A DNA stretch of 64,000 nucleotides from Coleofasciculus sp. FACHB-1120 (lineage in GTDB: Bacteria > Cyanobacteriota > Cyanobacteriia > Cyanobacteriales > FACHB-T130), in contig NZ_JACJTV010000004.1 in NCBI RefSeq assembly GCF_014698845.1, positions 1-64,000 of the forward strand, written 5' to 3'. Every line of letters starts with the position of its first letter. Positions within the stretch are counted from its first letter, which is position 1. Shown piece after piece: positions 26,136-33,753 of the stretch. The position numbers and the translations under genes are program-made. Below the pieces are notes generated by a model. That model was given only the letters and a program-made list of their open reading frames with translations, was not told the origin of the DNA and made no database searches.

Positions 26136-26438
26136 TTAATTGTATTCCCTGGATTGATAATGGGAGCAGTCTTGGCAAGGCCCAAAAGGGTTAACCGCAC
26201 AACGGATATAAGCAGAATGAGCATTGAACTGGCAAGTAATATCCCCAACCAAATAACCCACACCTTCAATGTAATGTTGATCTAAAGGTCTGTGCATTCT
26301 TTGCATTTGCCTAGCTTCTACCCTTCGCATCGCTGCTTGTAAACCTTCTCTGTTTCGTGCTTCTATCCTGCGAACGTGCCACACTGAAAGCAGCCCTGGT
26401 ATTAGACTGACAACAAAAATGAGGAGAATTTCTAACAC
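26136..26438 (-). CDS. DUF6464-like membrane-anchored protein
   Basis: A 100-residue protein: one N-terminal transmembrane helix (MLEILLIFVVSLIPGLLSVW), a basic helical segment (HVRRIEARNREGLQAAMRRVEARQ), then a conserved-looking C-terminal part (YIEGVGYLVGDITCQFNAHSAYIRCAVNPFGPC) with four cysteines arranged CxFNxxxxYIRC ... PCQDC. This matches the cyanobacterial family I know as DUF6464 (recalled, not searched). The cysteines could bind a metal or form disulfides. Function unknown. Confidence 0.7.
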   Translation of the reverse strand: MLEILLIFVVSLIPGLLSVWHVRRIEARNREGLQAAMRRVEARQMQRMHRPLDQHYIEGVGYLVGDITCQFNAHSAYIRCAVNPFGPCQDCSHYQSREYN

Positions 26439-26867
26439 ACGCTGATCCCTTCATCTTATCCTTATAAAATTCTACCCGATTCATATTAGTAGGTAGCGGT
26501 AAGCATTTGTAGAGTCACTTAAGCTTATGCACTACCCATTGAACCTTTGCAAATTTTAAGTTTTTCTATTGTTCAACTCAATGCTAAATTTGCTGTACCG
26601 TTTAAACATCTTGATTATGACTTTTCAGGCATTCTCTCAGACATTCTCTAGATTGAGTGACCTGAAACAACACATCCCTAATTGATGGAAGTTATTAATG
26701 TCATTCCTTCGTCTTCAGTCTGCAAGTAGCGTACCGCGACACTAACTATTCTATTTTTAAGGTTAGCGTAATTTTCATTTATCTCCAAGGAGAGCCAATA
26801 AAGCTTAAACTTATTCAACCAAAGGTATACAAATCTCTAGATCCAAGAGCCTATTCTAGGATCTAGA
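26439..26867. other. gene-free region
   Basis: No reading frame, tRNA or strong hairpin recognised. AT-rich; it should hold promoters for the divergent genes on either side, but I could not place them with confidence. Confidence 0.4.
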
Positions 26868-27617
26868 ATGGAACACTGCATTAGGTGTAGTGAGAGAATA
26901 TCCGTGTTGAACCTCGACTCCTTCTTCCCCCAAGAAATGACGACCGCGCCCGAACATCCCTTAGCAGCAAATCGAGATTTGCCGATTCCGGGACAAAGCG
27001 CATCTAAGGAAAAAATTCGTCAGATCCAACAACGCGATCGCATTCCGGGAGTCGTCAAGCGGATAGTTTCGTTAGATGCGAATACTTTCTGGGAATATTG
27101 GTGGTGTGTTCCGGGGCGCATCTTGCTACCGGAAGATATAGAACTTTTAAGAAGCGATCGCCTCCGCGTAGAATCAATTCTGTCAAAATTGGTTTGGCTG
27201 TTTGGTGGTTACTGCTTTGGAGACGATACTCCCCAACAGGGAGAGCAAAAACCCGTCTATGATTGGCAGCAAATTATAGAATTTGCCCGACAGCACGGGT
27301 TTGAATCTTATGTGCTGGATATTGATTTTCTACCCAGCGCCATTCAGCTCGATAACCGAAATTCCCAGCTAACGGAAAATACTCCCTCTACTACTCATGT
27401 TGCCGTTGAACCCGCTCATTGGCATATTGAGTTTTTTCGGCTGCAACCCGATGAAGCTGGGTTTTTTGAGCTTCAGGAAGTAAAAAACCTCTGTAGTTGC
27501 CAAATCTGGACTGGCAAGCCATTCCTCAAAAACCTACAAACCGGCGAAGCCGTTACCCGGTATGACCTCTGGGTTTCCTATCCGGGACATATCACAAATA
27601 CTCCCTGGATTCAATAG
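26868..27617 (+). CDS. conserved-looking hypothetical protein
   Basis: A soluble 249-residue protein, Trp-rich and acidic, with no signal peptide or membrane helix. Notable segments are IVSLDANTFWEYWWCVPGRILLPEDIELL, a helical stretch (YDWQQIIEFARQHGFESYVLDIDFLP) and a C-terminal part HIEFFRLQPDEAGFFELQEVKNLCSCQIWTG. I do not recognise a family. The first 23 residues (with two Cys in CIRC) may not be translated: an internal ATG at 26937 gives MTTAPEHPLAANRDLPIPG, a more usual start, but neither has a strong ribosome binding site. The CHAD gene starts 100 bases downstream on the same strand. Confidence 0.65.
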   Translation: MEHCIRCSERISVLNLDSFFPQEMTTAPEHPLAANRDLPIPGQSASKEKIRQIQQRDRIPGVVKRIVSLDANTFWEYWWCVPGRILLPEDIELLRSDRLRVESILSKLVWLFGGYCFGDDTPQQGEQKPVYDWQQIIEFARQHGFESYVLDIDFLPSAIQLDNRNSQLTENTPSTTHVAVEPAHWHIEFFRLQPDEAGFFELQEVKNLCSCQIWTGKPFLKNLQTGEAVTRYDLWVSYPGHITNTPWIQ

Positions 27618-27718
27618 ACTCCAATACCAAAAGCTGGGTAGCAATGTGGTATTTTTACCATTCAACTCAACTCTGCCCTGCCATTAGTTAATCCATCGCG
27701 TTTAGAGCCAATATTGTC

Positions 27719-28804
27719 ATGAAAAAGCATACCCAAGAAAAAGCCAAGACTCTAGGAGATTGGGCATACCTAGCGATTGAAAAACACTTTCAGAAAACAA
27801 TTAAGCACGAATCTGATGTTATCAAAGACAAAGATCCAGAAGCTTTACACCAGATGCGCGTGGGAATTCGTCGCCTGCGTTCGGCGGTAAAGGGTTTTGC
27901 ACCCGCGCTGGATCTTCCTAAATCAGCCCAAGAAAACAAGATTGGGAAAATTGGTCATCGTCTTGGCGGTTTGCGGGATTTAGACGTGCTTCAGGATGCT
28001 CTGAAAAACCGTTACCATCCGAATCTACCTTCCAAAGAACAGAAATCCTTAAAGGAGGCGATGAATGCTCTAGATAAGCAGCGCCGACACGCACTAGAAC
28101 AAGTCCGGGAAACTTTGGATCATCAGGAATACAACAAACTCAAGCAATCATTGCAAGGGTGGCTGAAGCATCCAACTTATCAAGAAGTTGCTCAGATGCC
28201 AGTAGATCCGGTTCTGCCAGATTTATTATTGCCAGAAATTAGCCAGCTGTTGCTGCATCCAGGTTGGTTGCTAGGGGTTGAATTTAAAGGGGGACAGATT
28301 GAAACGGGTAACGATCTAGAACCCTCAGCCGTAGCGAAACTCTTAACAAAGGATGGGGAAGTTCTCCACAGTTTGCGGAAAGAAGCTAAGCGGGTGCGCT
28401 ACCAAATGGAACTATTTTCTGACTTCTATGGCCCAGCTTATGCTGGTTATCTGCAAGATGTAAGGTCAGTTCAGGAAACTTTGGGGAAAATTCAAGACTG
28501 CGTTGTTTTAGCAGATGTGCTGAGTGATGTCTTGCACTCCAAGCTCAAACACCAACTACCAACACTGACTGAACAGCTAGATCAAACTGTTTACGAAGCT
28601 TGGCAAGAGTGGCAACCCATACAAGAGCGTTACTTAAATTCCCAAACACGGCAAGCCTTTCACCTGGCGTTGTTGCAGCCGCGTGATGGAAGTGATATCA
28701 ACAATGAACCGAAAAATGAACACAAGAACGAGCATAAGAACGAACACAAGAACGAGCAAAGTGGCATAAAAGAGGGGACTAGCGGTATCGGTTTTGGCAC
28801 ATAG
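27719..28804 (+). CDS. CHAD domain protein
   Basis: A 361-residue protein with a full CHAD domain: the first conserved histidine motif EALHQMRVGIRRLRSAVKGF (about residues 41-60), GGLRDLDVLQDAL, and the C-terminal half with SLRKEAKRVRYQMELFSDFYG and LGKIQDCVVLADVL. CHAD domains are helical bundles with basic surfaces that bind polyphosphate. The last 40 residues are unusual: a Lys-Asn-Glu-His tandem repeat (NEHKNEHKNEHKNEQ), encoded by a 12-base DNA repeat at about 28710-28760, then a Gly-rich end derived from an interspersed repeat. Likely a polyP-associated scaffold; the window also holds a PPK2. Confidence 0.88.
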   Translation: MKKHTQEKAKTLGDWAYLAIEKHFQKTIKHESDVIKDKDPEALHQMRVGIRRLRSAVKGFAPALDLPKSAQENKIGKIGHRLGGLRDLDVLQDALKNRYHPNLPSKEQKSLKEAMNALDKQRRHALEQVRETLDHQEYNKLKQSLQGWLKHPTYQEVAQMPVDPVLPDLLLPEISQLLLHPGWLLGVEFKGGQIETGNDLEPSAVAKLLTKDGEVLHSLRKEAKRVRYQMELFSDFYGPAYAGYLQDVRSVQETLGKIQDCVVLADVLSDVLHSKLKHQLPTLTEQLDQTVYEAWQEWQPIQERYLNSQTRQAFHLALLQPRDGSDINNEPKNEHKNEHKNEHKNEQSGIKEGTSGIGFGT

Positions 28805-28872
28805 CTTTAGAAATGCAAAAGTGGCTTTTCCATCGGCTAGTCTGAAAGTTGGAAAAACATTTTGATTAACGG

Positions 28873-29298
28873 ATGCAAAAGTTCATAAGCCGACTGCGAG
28901 TGCGATACCACGAGATGGACTCCTTGGGGCACGTTAACAACGCAGTCTATCAGCATTACCTAGAACACGCAGCAGTCGAACACGATGAACATCTCGGCTT
29001 TAACCAGAAGGTCTACGGGGAACTCGGCGGCGGCTTTGTGATGCGGCGGATCGAGATAGACTATCTGCGTTCTGCTGTTGCAGGCGATCGCTTAGAAATT
29101 ACCACCTGGGTACATCAAATTCAAGGAACCCGTGCCATCCGCCGCTATGAAATCCGCAAACAGGGAGAAGCTCCGCTGTTAGTGACAGCAGAGGCGTTGT
29201 GGGTGTGGGTGGATCTTGCCGCAATGCGTCCACGAGCCATCCCTAAGCAGATCCTGGATGCCTTTGGGCAATTGTTTGAGTCTGCGGTAACAGAGTAA
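28873..29298 (+). CDS. acyl-CoA thioesterase, hotdog fold (4HBT)
   Basis: A 141-residue single hotdog-fold protein of the 4HBT type. The active-site signature is YHEMDSLGHVNNAVYQHYLEHA, with Asp of xxxDxxGHVNN in place and the long central helix after it. The size fits the 4-hydroxybenzoyl-CoA thioesterase/YbgC class. Cyanobacteria use such an enzyme (DHNA-CoA thioesterase) in phylloquinone synthesis; that assignment is possible but not shown. It starts 68 bases after the CHAD gene. A perfect 11-bp hairpin (29338-29374) follows. Confidence 0.85.
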   Translation: MQKFISRLRVRYHEMDSLGHVNNAVYQHYLEHAAVEHDEHLGFNQKVYGELGGGFVMRRIEIDYLRSAVAGDRLEITTWVHQIQGTRAIRRYEIRKQGEAPLLVTAEALWVWVDLAAMRPRAIPKQILDAFGQLFESAVTE

Positions 29299-29337
29299 AA
29301 AATACTTTGTCTAAGGCTAATCAGTCATTAGTCCATC

Positions 29338-29374
29338 GTCATGGGTCATTTGTTTTTTGTTTCTGACCCATGAC
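29338..29374 (+). terminator. 11-bp hairpin after the thioesterase gene
   Basis: GTCATGGGTCA and TGACCCATGAC flank 15 bases that include a T-run in the loop. It lies 40 bases after the stop. Probably a terminator; similar GTCATTGGTCA-type repeats are common in intergenic regions of this genome. Confidence 0.45.
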
Positions 29375-29569
29375 CGATAGCTTGTAACAATCTTTAATTA
29401 TTTTGACGCCTTGAATGTATCTTGCGGCAGAAGGGTGCGCTATCGCCATACCCGTAGAATCTCTCTGGTCTAATCAATTGACATCTGGTTTTTATGAATG
29501 ACCTTAACGGTCAGCGGTTCGCAAATATTGCCAGATTCTACGAAATACAACAACAGGGAGATTTAAATA

Positions 29570-29938
29570 ATGCAGCGTATTTTTTCAGCATTAGGGCAAG
29601 CATTTCGCAACGGCATTTTGATTCTGGTTACGGTGAGTTTGCTTAGCCTTTCCAATTTATTCATTTTTGCAAATCAGCCTGCTTATGCAGCCAGCAATTC
29701 TAGTCCAAAGCAGGCTCTAGCAGACAAAATCGAACGCGCCGATAACAATGGTGAAGACTCTGGTTTGCGGGAACAAGCTTACGAAGAAGCCGCAGAACAG
29801 GCTCGGAACCCAGAAAAACAGGCTGAAATTTATAACGAAAGTGTAAAAGCCAATAAAGGGCCACAGGCAGAGAATGGCTTAATTGAAGGAGCGAAAGAAC
29901 TGGTTGAGAAAGTAACAGGTCAAGGCGATAGCAACTAG
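29570..29938 (+). CDS. small exported alpha-helical protein, unknown
   Basis: A 122-residue protein with a signal peptide (residues 1-41, hydrophobic core ILILVTVSLLSLSNLFIF, ending AYAA-S). The mature part is charged and helical (ADKIERADNNGEDSGLREQAYEEAAEQARNPEKQAEIYNESVKANKG). AGGGAGA precedes the ATG by about ten bases. No family recognised; likely periplasmic or lumenal. Monocistronic, with a terminator hairpin directly after the stop. Confidence 0.7.
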   Translation: MQRIFSALGQAFRNGILILVTVSLLSLSNLFIFANQPAYAASNSSPKQALADKIERADNNGEDSGLREQAYEEAAEQARNPEKQAEIYNESVKANKGPQAENGLIEGAKELVEKVTGQGDSN

Positions 29939-29943
29939 CTAGA

Positions 29944-29980
29944 TAGATAATTGGTAATTTTTTTAATTACCAATTATCTA
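29944..29980. terminator. 16-bp perfect hairpin
   Basis: TAGATAATTGGTAATT and AATTACCAATTATCTA enclose five T residues, six bases after the stop of the small exported protein gene. Because both arms are AT-rich it could serve either strand. Confidence 0.6.
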
Positions 29981-30151
29981 AGCAAAAAAGGAAAAATAGA
30001 CATAGCTCAGTATCGTCAATTTTCCAAATGAATACTGGCAACGCACCCAACATTCCTTTGCGAATCATTGCGATTCCCATTGCGACCCTTTGCGTTAAAA
30101 AAGATAGTAATATTCAACGCAAAGGATAGCGCCAATGTTCGCCAAGAAATA

Positions 30152-31234
30152 TTACTCGCCTTCTAAATTTGAACTCAAAATTTTGTCCTTGGATTGTTCG
30201 GTTTTCTTGCCGGTTCGTTTCTTTTGCTTAGCTTTCGGTTGAGTAATCTTGTCTAATGGCTTTTCTTCGAGTGGTTTGGGTGGGGGTGCGGTGCCAAAGA
30301 CAGGCGACCATTCTTCTCGCAATTTAGCGATCGCTTCTTCCTTCAGTTTTGCTTCTATCTCAATCCAGGGAACGTTGCAGTAGGCACTGGGCATCACAGT
30401 AATGAAATCGCTATGATGCGGATCGCCAAAGGATTCCCGCCCGTTAGAGATATGAACTAGCTGCCATTCTGGCACGGGCCAAGTCGTTCGCGCTGCTGCC
30501 TTCATCTGGGCGATGCTGGGGTGTTCGTAACTGTCCAGCTTCTCGTGAATAATGTGGTGATGGGCGTCAAAGACCATTGGCACGCCAGCTTCGCGGCAAA
30601 CAGCGATAATTTCTGCTGCACTGTAGGCGTATTCGTCGTTTTCTAGCGCTAATCTTGAGCGAATTTCATCGGGTAAATCGCGGATAACTTGGATCAGTCG
30701 CTCAGCGCGATCGCCTTTCCCACCATGTATCTCTATCATCGCCCAAGGCGATCGCGGTTGCCCCAATAAATCCATATTCCGGGCGTGCATCTGGAGAATC
30801 TTGATACTGTTCTCAATGACAGAGGGTGTATCGGAACTCAGGACAACGAACTGATCTGGGTGTACCACGATTCGGATGCCAAGAACCGTTGCGCGATCGC
30901 CTGTTGCTTTCACCTGTTCCGTAAACTCCTCCAGCACCGCCTCACCCAAATCGGTATCAGCAAAGGGAAACAACCCAGACGGAACTCGGTAAAGCCTGAG
31001 ATTATTTTCTACACAAAAATCCAGCGCCTTATTCAGGCGTTGCAAGTTGTCGGTATATAATTCCCGCAGCACTTGCTGCTGTTCCGCAGTTTCTAGCTGC
31101 AATAGTCGTTTGCGCGTGAGGGCGCGATAACGCACTTTGTCAGACGTTGTGATACACACCAACCCTAATTCGGGTGGTGATTTTGTGGAAGTGGAATGCA
31201 CGTTTGTCCGGCTAGGCAGATTGCTTATCATCAT
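30152..31234 (-). CDS. uvsE: UV damage endonuclease UvsE (UVDE)
   Basis: UvsE nicks DNA directly 5' of UV photoproducts (cyclobutane dimers, 6-4 products) and other lesions, starting an alternative excision repair. The 360-residue protein carries the TIM-barrel UVDE family features: ELGLVCITTSDKVRYR at the N-terminus, RVPSGLFPFAD, RIVVHPDQFVVLSS, MIEIHGGKGDR, RLALENDEYAYS, PMVFDAHHHIIHE and VHISNGRESFGDPHHSDFI. The His/Glu/Asp metal ligands fall in these motifs. A Lys-rich tail of about 50 residues (KAKQKKRTGKKTEQSKDK) extends beyond the usual domain and may help DNA binding. Single gene; the neighbouring genes upstream are the stalked-domain proteins. Confidence 0.95.
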   Translation of the reverse strand: MMISNLPSRTNVHSTSTKSPPELGLVCITTSDKVRYRALTRKRLLQLETAEQQQVLRELYTDNLQRLNKALDFCVENNLRLYRVPSGLFPFADTDLGEAVLEEFTEQVKATGDRATVLGIRIVVHPDQFVVLSSDTPSVIENSIKILQMHARNMDLLGQPRSPWAMIEIHGGKGDRAERLIQVIRDLPDEIRSRLALENDEYAYSAAEIIAVCREAGVPMVFDAHHHIIHEKLDSYEHPSIAQMKAAARTTWPVPEWQLVHISNGRESFGDPHHSDFITVMPSAYCNVPWIEIEAKLKEEAIAKLREEWSPVFGTAPPPKPLEEKPLDKITQPKAKQKKRTGKKTEQSKDKILSSNLEGE

Positions 31235-31365
31235 TGTTTTATCCTTAGTTTTCGTGTGGGTTTCACAAATTTAGATCGCCAAGGCGGTTTGTTAAAAAAA
31301 TATCTGACAAATTCAGTAGGACTCAATCCAGTTTTTTTCGTAAAAGACGCAAGAATTTTCACTGC

Positions 31366-31393
31366 GTAGAGACGCGATGAATTGCGTCTCTAC
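31366..31393. repeat. GTAGAGACGC-type interspersed hairpin
   Basis: GTAGAGACGC and GCGTCTCTAC enclose eight bases. This is a typical copy of a very common cyanobacterial intergenic repeat; degenerate relatives lie at 15526-15550 and 18377-18390. It may act as terminator for the gene at 31449-32087, which ends 55 bases away. Confidence 0.65.
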
Positions 31394-31448
31394 AATCTCA
31401 CTGTTTAACGAGCCATGTTATCCAAACCTTGCATTTACGCTCACCAAA

Positions 31449-32087
31449 TTAATTAGAAACCGGCACGCCTTTAAATGGCTGGGTATTGGGAATATAAATG
31501 TCTAACGTATTGATTCCCTGAGGAACTTGTAGCCAAACATAGGCATCGGCTGAGGCACCTTGTCCAATACTGCCAAAATCCACCGAAGGAGTCGCACGTT
31601 TCGGAGAAACCGCCTTGTAAGTCTCGTTCGTATTCGGATTGCGGGCAGTGATTGCAGACGGATTTAAAACGTCTATATCTGGATCGGTCGGACTTGCAAC
31701 CCGTCGCATCCGAAATTGCATATTTACGACATTCCGCGATCCCGTTTCTGGATCGGCAACTCGCCTTACCGAAAGTAATTCTACTTGCGCCTTGCTGTTA
31801 AAAGCCGGTTGCACAAATTGCCCTGGTTGAATTTTGGCGTTGGTGTTGGTGGCGTTAGTCGGAGTAGGCACTGGAGAGGCGACGCTAGTGGGGCTGACAG
31901 TGGGAGTGCTGTCTGAATCTGGTGTCGGGCTAGATGTTGGCTCTCCGATAGGCGTCGAACCGCTTTTTAAATTAGCGATCGCGTTGAGTTCCTCCCGCAG
32001 TTCAAAAACTTGATAGGCACTGAAGCCACTGCCAATCATCGCCAAAATTGAAAGTACAACTGCGATGCCAGATAAAAAATTGCTCAT
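31449..32087 (-). CDS. membrane-anchored stalk protein with one copy of a repeated beta-rich domain
   Basis: A 212-residue protein: an N-terminal transmembrane anchor (MSNFLSGIAVVLSILAMIGSGFSAY), a short helix (QVFELREELNAIANL), a Ser/Thr/Pro stalk of about 45 residues, then one domain of about 115 residues beginning KIQPGQFVQPAFNSKAQVEL and ending LDIYIPNTQPFKGVPVSN. The same domain occurs twice in the next gene upstream (32411-33562). Its strands and the motif 'ADAYVWLxVPxxxNxLDIYI' recall DUF4352-like Ig folds, but the match is by eye. Probably periplasmic. Function unknown. Confidence 0.7.
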   Translation of the reverse strand: MSNFLSGIAVVLSILAMIGSGFSAYQVFELREELNAIANLKSGSTPIGEPTSSPTPDSDSTPTVSPTSVASPVPTPTNATNTNAKIQPGQFVQPAFNSKAQVELLSVRRVADPETGSRNVVNMQFRMRRVASPTDPDIDVLNPSAITARNPNTNETYKAVSPKRATPSVDFGSIGQGASADAYVWLQVPQGINTLDIYIPNTQPFKGVPVSN

Positions 32088-32410
32088 ACCGTTTTGGTCA
32101 GGGGTAATGGATCGTGAGTCAGCAATTCACATCTTGCACCGGGCGGTTGAAACCGTAAACCGCAGCGATACAACCGAAACCTGCGGAAGTAGATTGCAAA
32201 CACCCTGATTTGCTCTCTTAGTCCGCGTAGGCGGACTAGGAATGCAATAGCTTCAGAATTCCTTTCTGGTGGCTTGGTGAAAGATGTGAATAGCAACGAA
32301 CTAAGAACGAATGTCTAATGACGTTGGACTCACGATTATGGACGAATAACAACTGACAATTCCCAATTTTCCATCACCCGTTACCGATTCCGGCCCTATT
32401 TATTCTGCCC
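32088..32410. other. gap between the two stalked-domain genes
   Basis: No supported gene. One minus-strand open stretch of 70 codons (32084-32296) lacks a ribosome binding site and runs into the next gene. It may contain a separate promoter for the downstream paralogue. Confidence 0.4.
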
Positions 32411-33562
32411 TTATTTAGAGATGGGCACATTCTTAAATGCCTGTACCTCCGGCACGTAAAGGTCAATAGAATTGACGTTTTCTGGCACCCTCAACCAGAC
32501 ATAGGCATCTGCCGAGGCTTGTGGGCGCAGCTGGAACAAAGAAACGGTTCCCGTCGAGCGATTAATCAAGTCAACGGCTTTGTAGGTTTCGCTCGTCTCT
32601 GGATTCCGTCCAGTGGTTCCGCCCACAGTAATGATGTCACCTCCAACCACTCGATCCGCTGACAGACGCCGGACGCGCATCTGCACGTTTACCACGTCGC
32701 GGTTTCTTGAGTCGGGATCTTGAATTCGCTTCACAGACAGCAACTCTACTTGTCCTTTGGTGCCCAAGGCAGGCTGTACAAATTGACCGGGTTGAATGTC
32801 AGCGCTGGATGCTGGCGCAGCTGGCACAGTGGTTGCAGGTGCTTGAGCTTGGGGCGATGGCGCGATGGTAGGTACTGGGGAAGCGGGGGCGGTTCCACTC
32901 ACTGGGCTGGCGTTCGCATCCGCAATCGGCACATTTTTAAATGCCTGCGTTTGATCGACATAGATGTCAAGGGCGTTGACACCTGCGGGTACTTTTAGCA
33001 CGACATAGGCTTCTTGCGGTTGCCCCCGGCGCATCTGATATAAAGAAACCGTTGCTGATGAACGCTTCAAGGGATCGAGTGCTTGATAAGTTTCGCTGGT
33101 GATTGGATTCCGGGCAGTTGTCCCACCGACATTAATCAGGTCTCCTCCCACCACATCGTCTGCAAGACGATTAATTCGCATATCCACGCTGACTTCATCA
33201 GGCGCACCGAGAATTCTGCGGACGGCGATTAATTCTACCTGCGCTTTGTTGCTTAAAGCAGGCTGAACAAATTGACCGGGTTGAATGCCAAGGCTGGGCG
33301 CTGGCGCGACTGCGGCAGATGGAGCGACGGTGGGACTAATGGTTGGGCTGACAGTGGGGCTAGCAGTCGTCACAGGAATTTCTGCGGGAGCGATCGCATT
33401 TTCTTGTTGCATTCGCTGATACAGCCACCAACCAGCAGCAACTAAACCTAACGTCGAAAGTACGCTCAATAGAGCAACCAAAAAATATTTACTCCCGTTG
33501 TTCCGCCGAGGTGCCTCTATACGACGATTGCTTTTCTCAAAATCGCGCTCTTGAAGTGCCAT
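32411..33562 (-). CDS. membrane-anchored stalk protein with two copies of the same domain
   Basis: A 383-residue protein: polar N-terminus (MALQERDFEKSNRRIEAPRRN), one transmembrane helix (YFLVALLSVLSTLGLVAAGWWLY), a Pro/Thr/Ser/Ala stalk, domain copy A (GIQPGQFVQPALSNKAQVEL to QTQAFKNVPIAD), a second Pro/Ala linker, and domain copy B (DIQPGQFVQPALGTKGQVEL to EVQAFKNVPISK). The copies share the landmarks GGTTxRNPxTSETYxAxD, RSSATVSLYQMR/RSTGTVSLFQLR and xxxNxxDxYVxxxQAFKNVPI. Topology predicts a short cytoplasmic tail and two periplasmic domains. It precedes its one-domain paralogue by 320 bases on the same strand. Function unknown. Confidence 0.75.
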   Translation of the reverse strand: MALQERDFEKSNRRIEAPRRNNGSKYFLVALLSVLSTLGLVAAGWWLYQRMQQENAIAPAEIPVTTASPTVSPTISPTVAPSAAVAPAPSLGIQPGQFVQPALSNKAQVELIAVRRILGAPDEVSVDMRINRLADDVVGGDLINVGGTTARNPITSETYQALDPLKRSSATVSLYQMRRGQPQEAYVVLKVPAGVNALDIYVDQTQAFKNVPIADANASPVSGTAPASPVPTIAPSPQAQAPATTVPAAPASSADIQPGQFVQPALGTKGQVELLSVKRIQDPDSRNRDVVNVQMRVRRLSADRVVGGDIITVGGTTGRNPETSETYKAVDLINRSTGTVSLFQLRPQASADAYVWLRVPENVNSIDLYVPEVQAFKNVPISK

Positions 33563-33753
33563 GATTATAAGTACCTATTTTTTTCGGTTGTAAATACAAA
33601 AAAAGCTATGATTATTCCGTATTTTATTCACTTTTTAAGACTCAATAAGCTCTACCATTAGAAATATTTTTATTGGTAAACCAAGTTGCAGTTTCGCACC
33701 TATCCAAGGTAATATTTTTATTACCCAAATCAGTTTTATTTGGAAAAATCTGA

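Noticed and set aside
32084-32296. 70-codon minus-strand frame between the two stalked-domain genes
   Set aside because: No ribosome binding site, and it overlaps the start of the downstream gene by a few bases only by chance.
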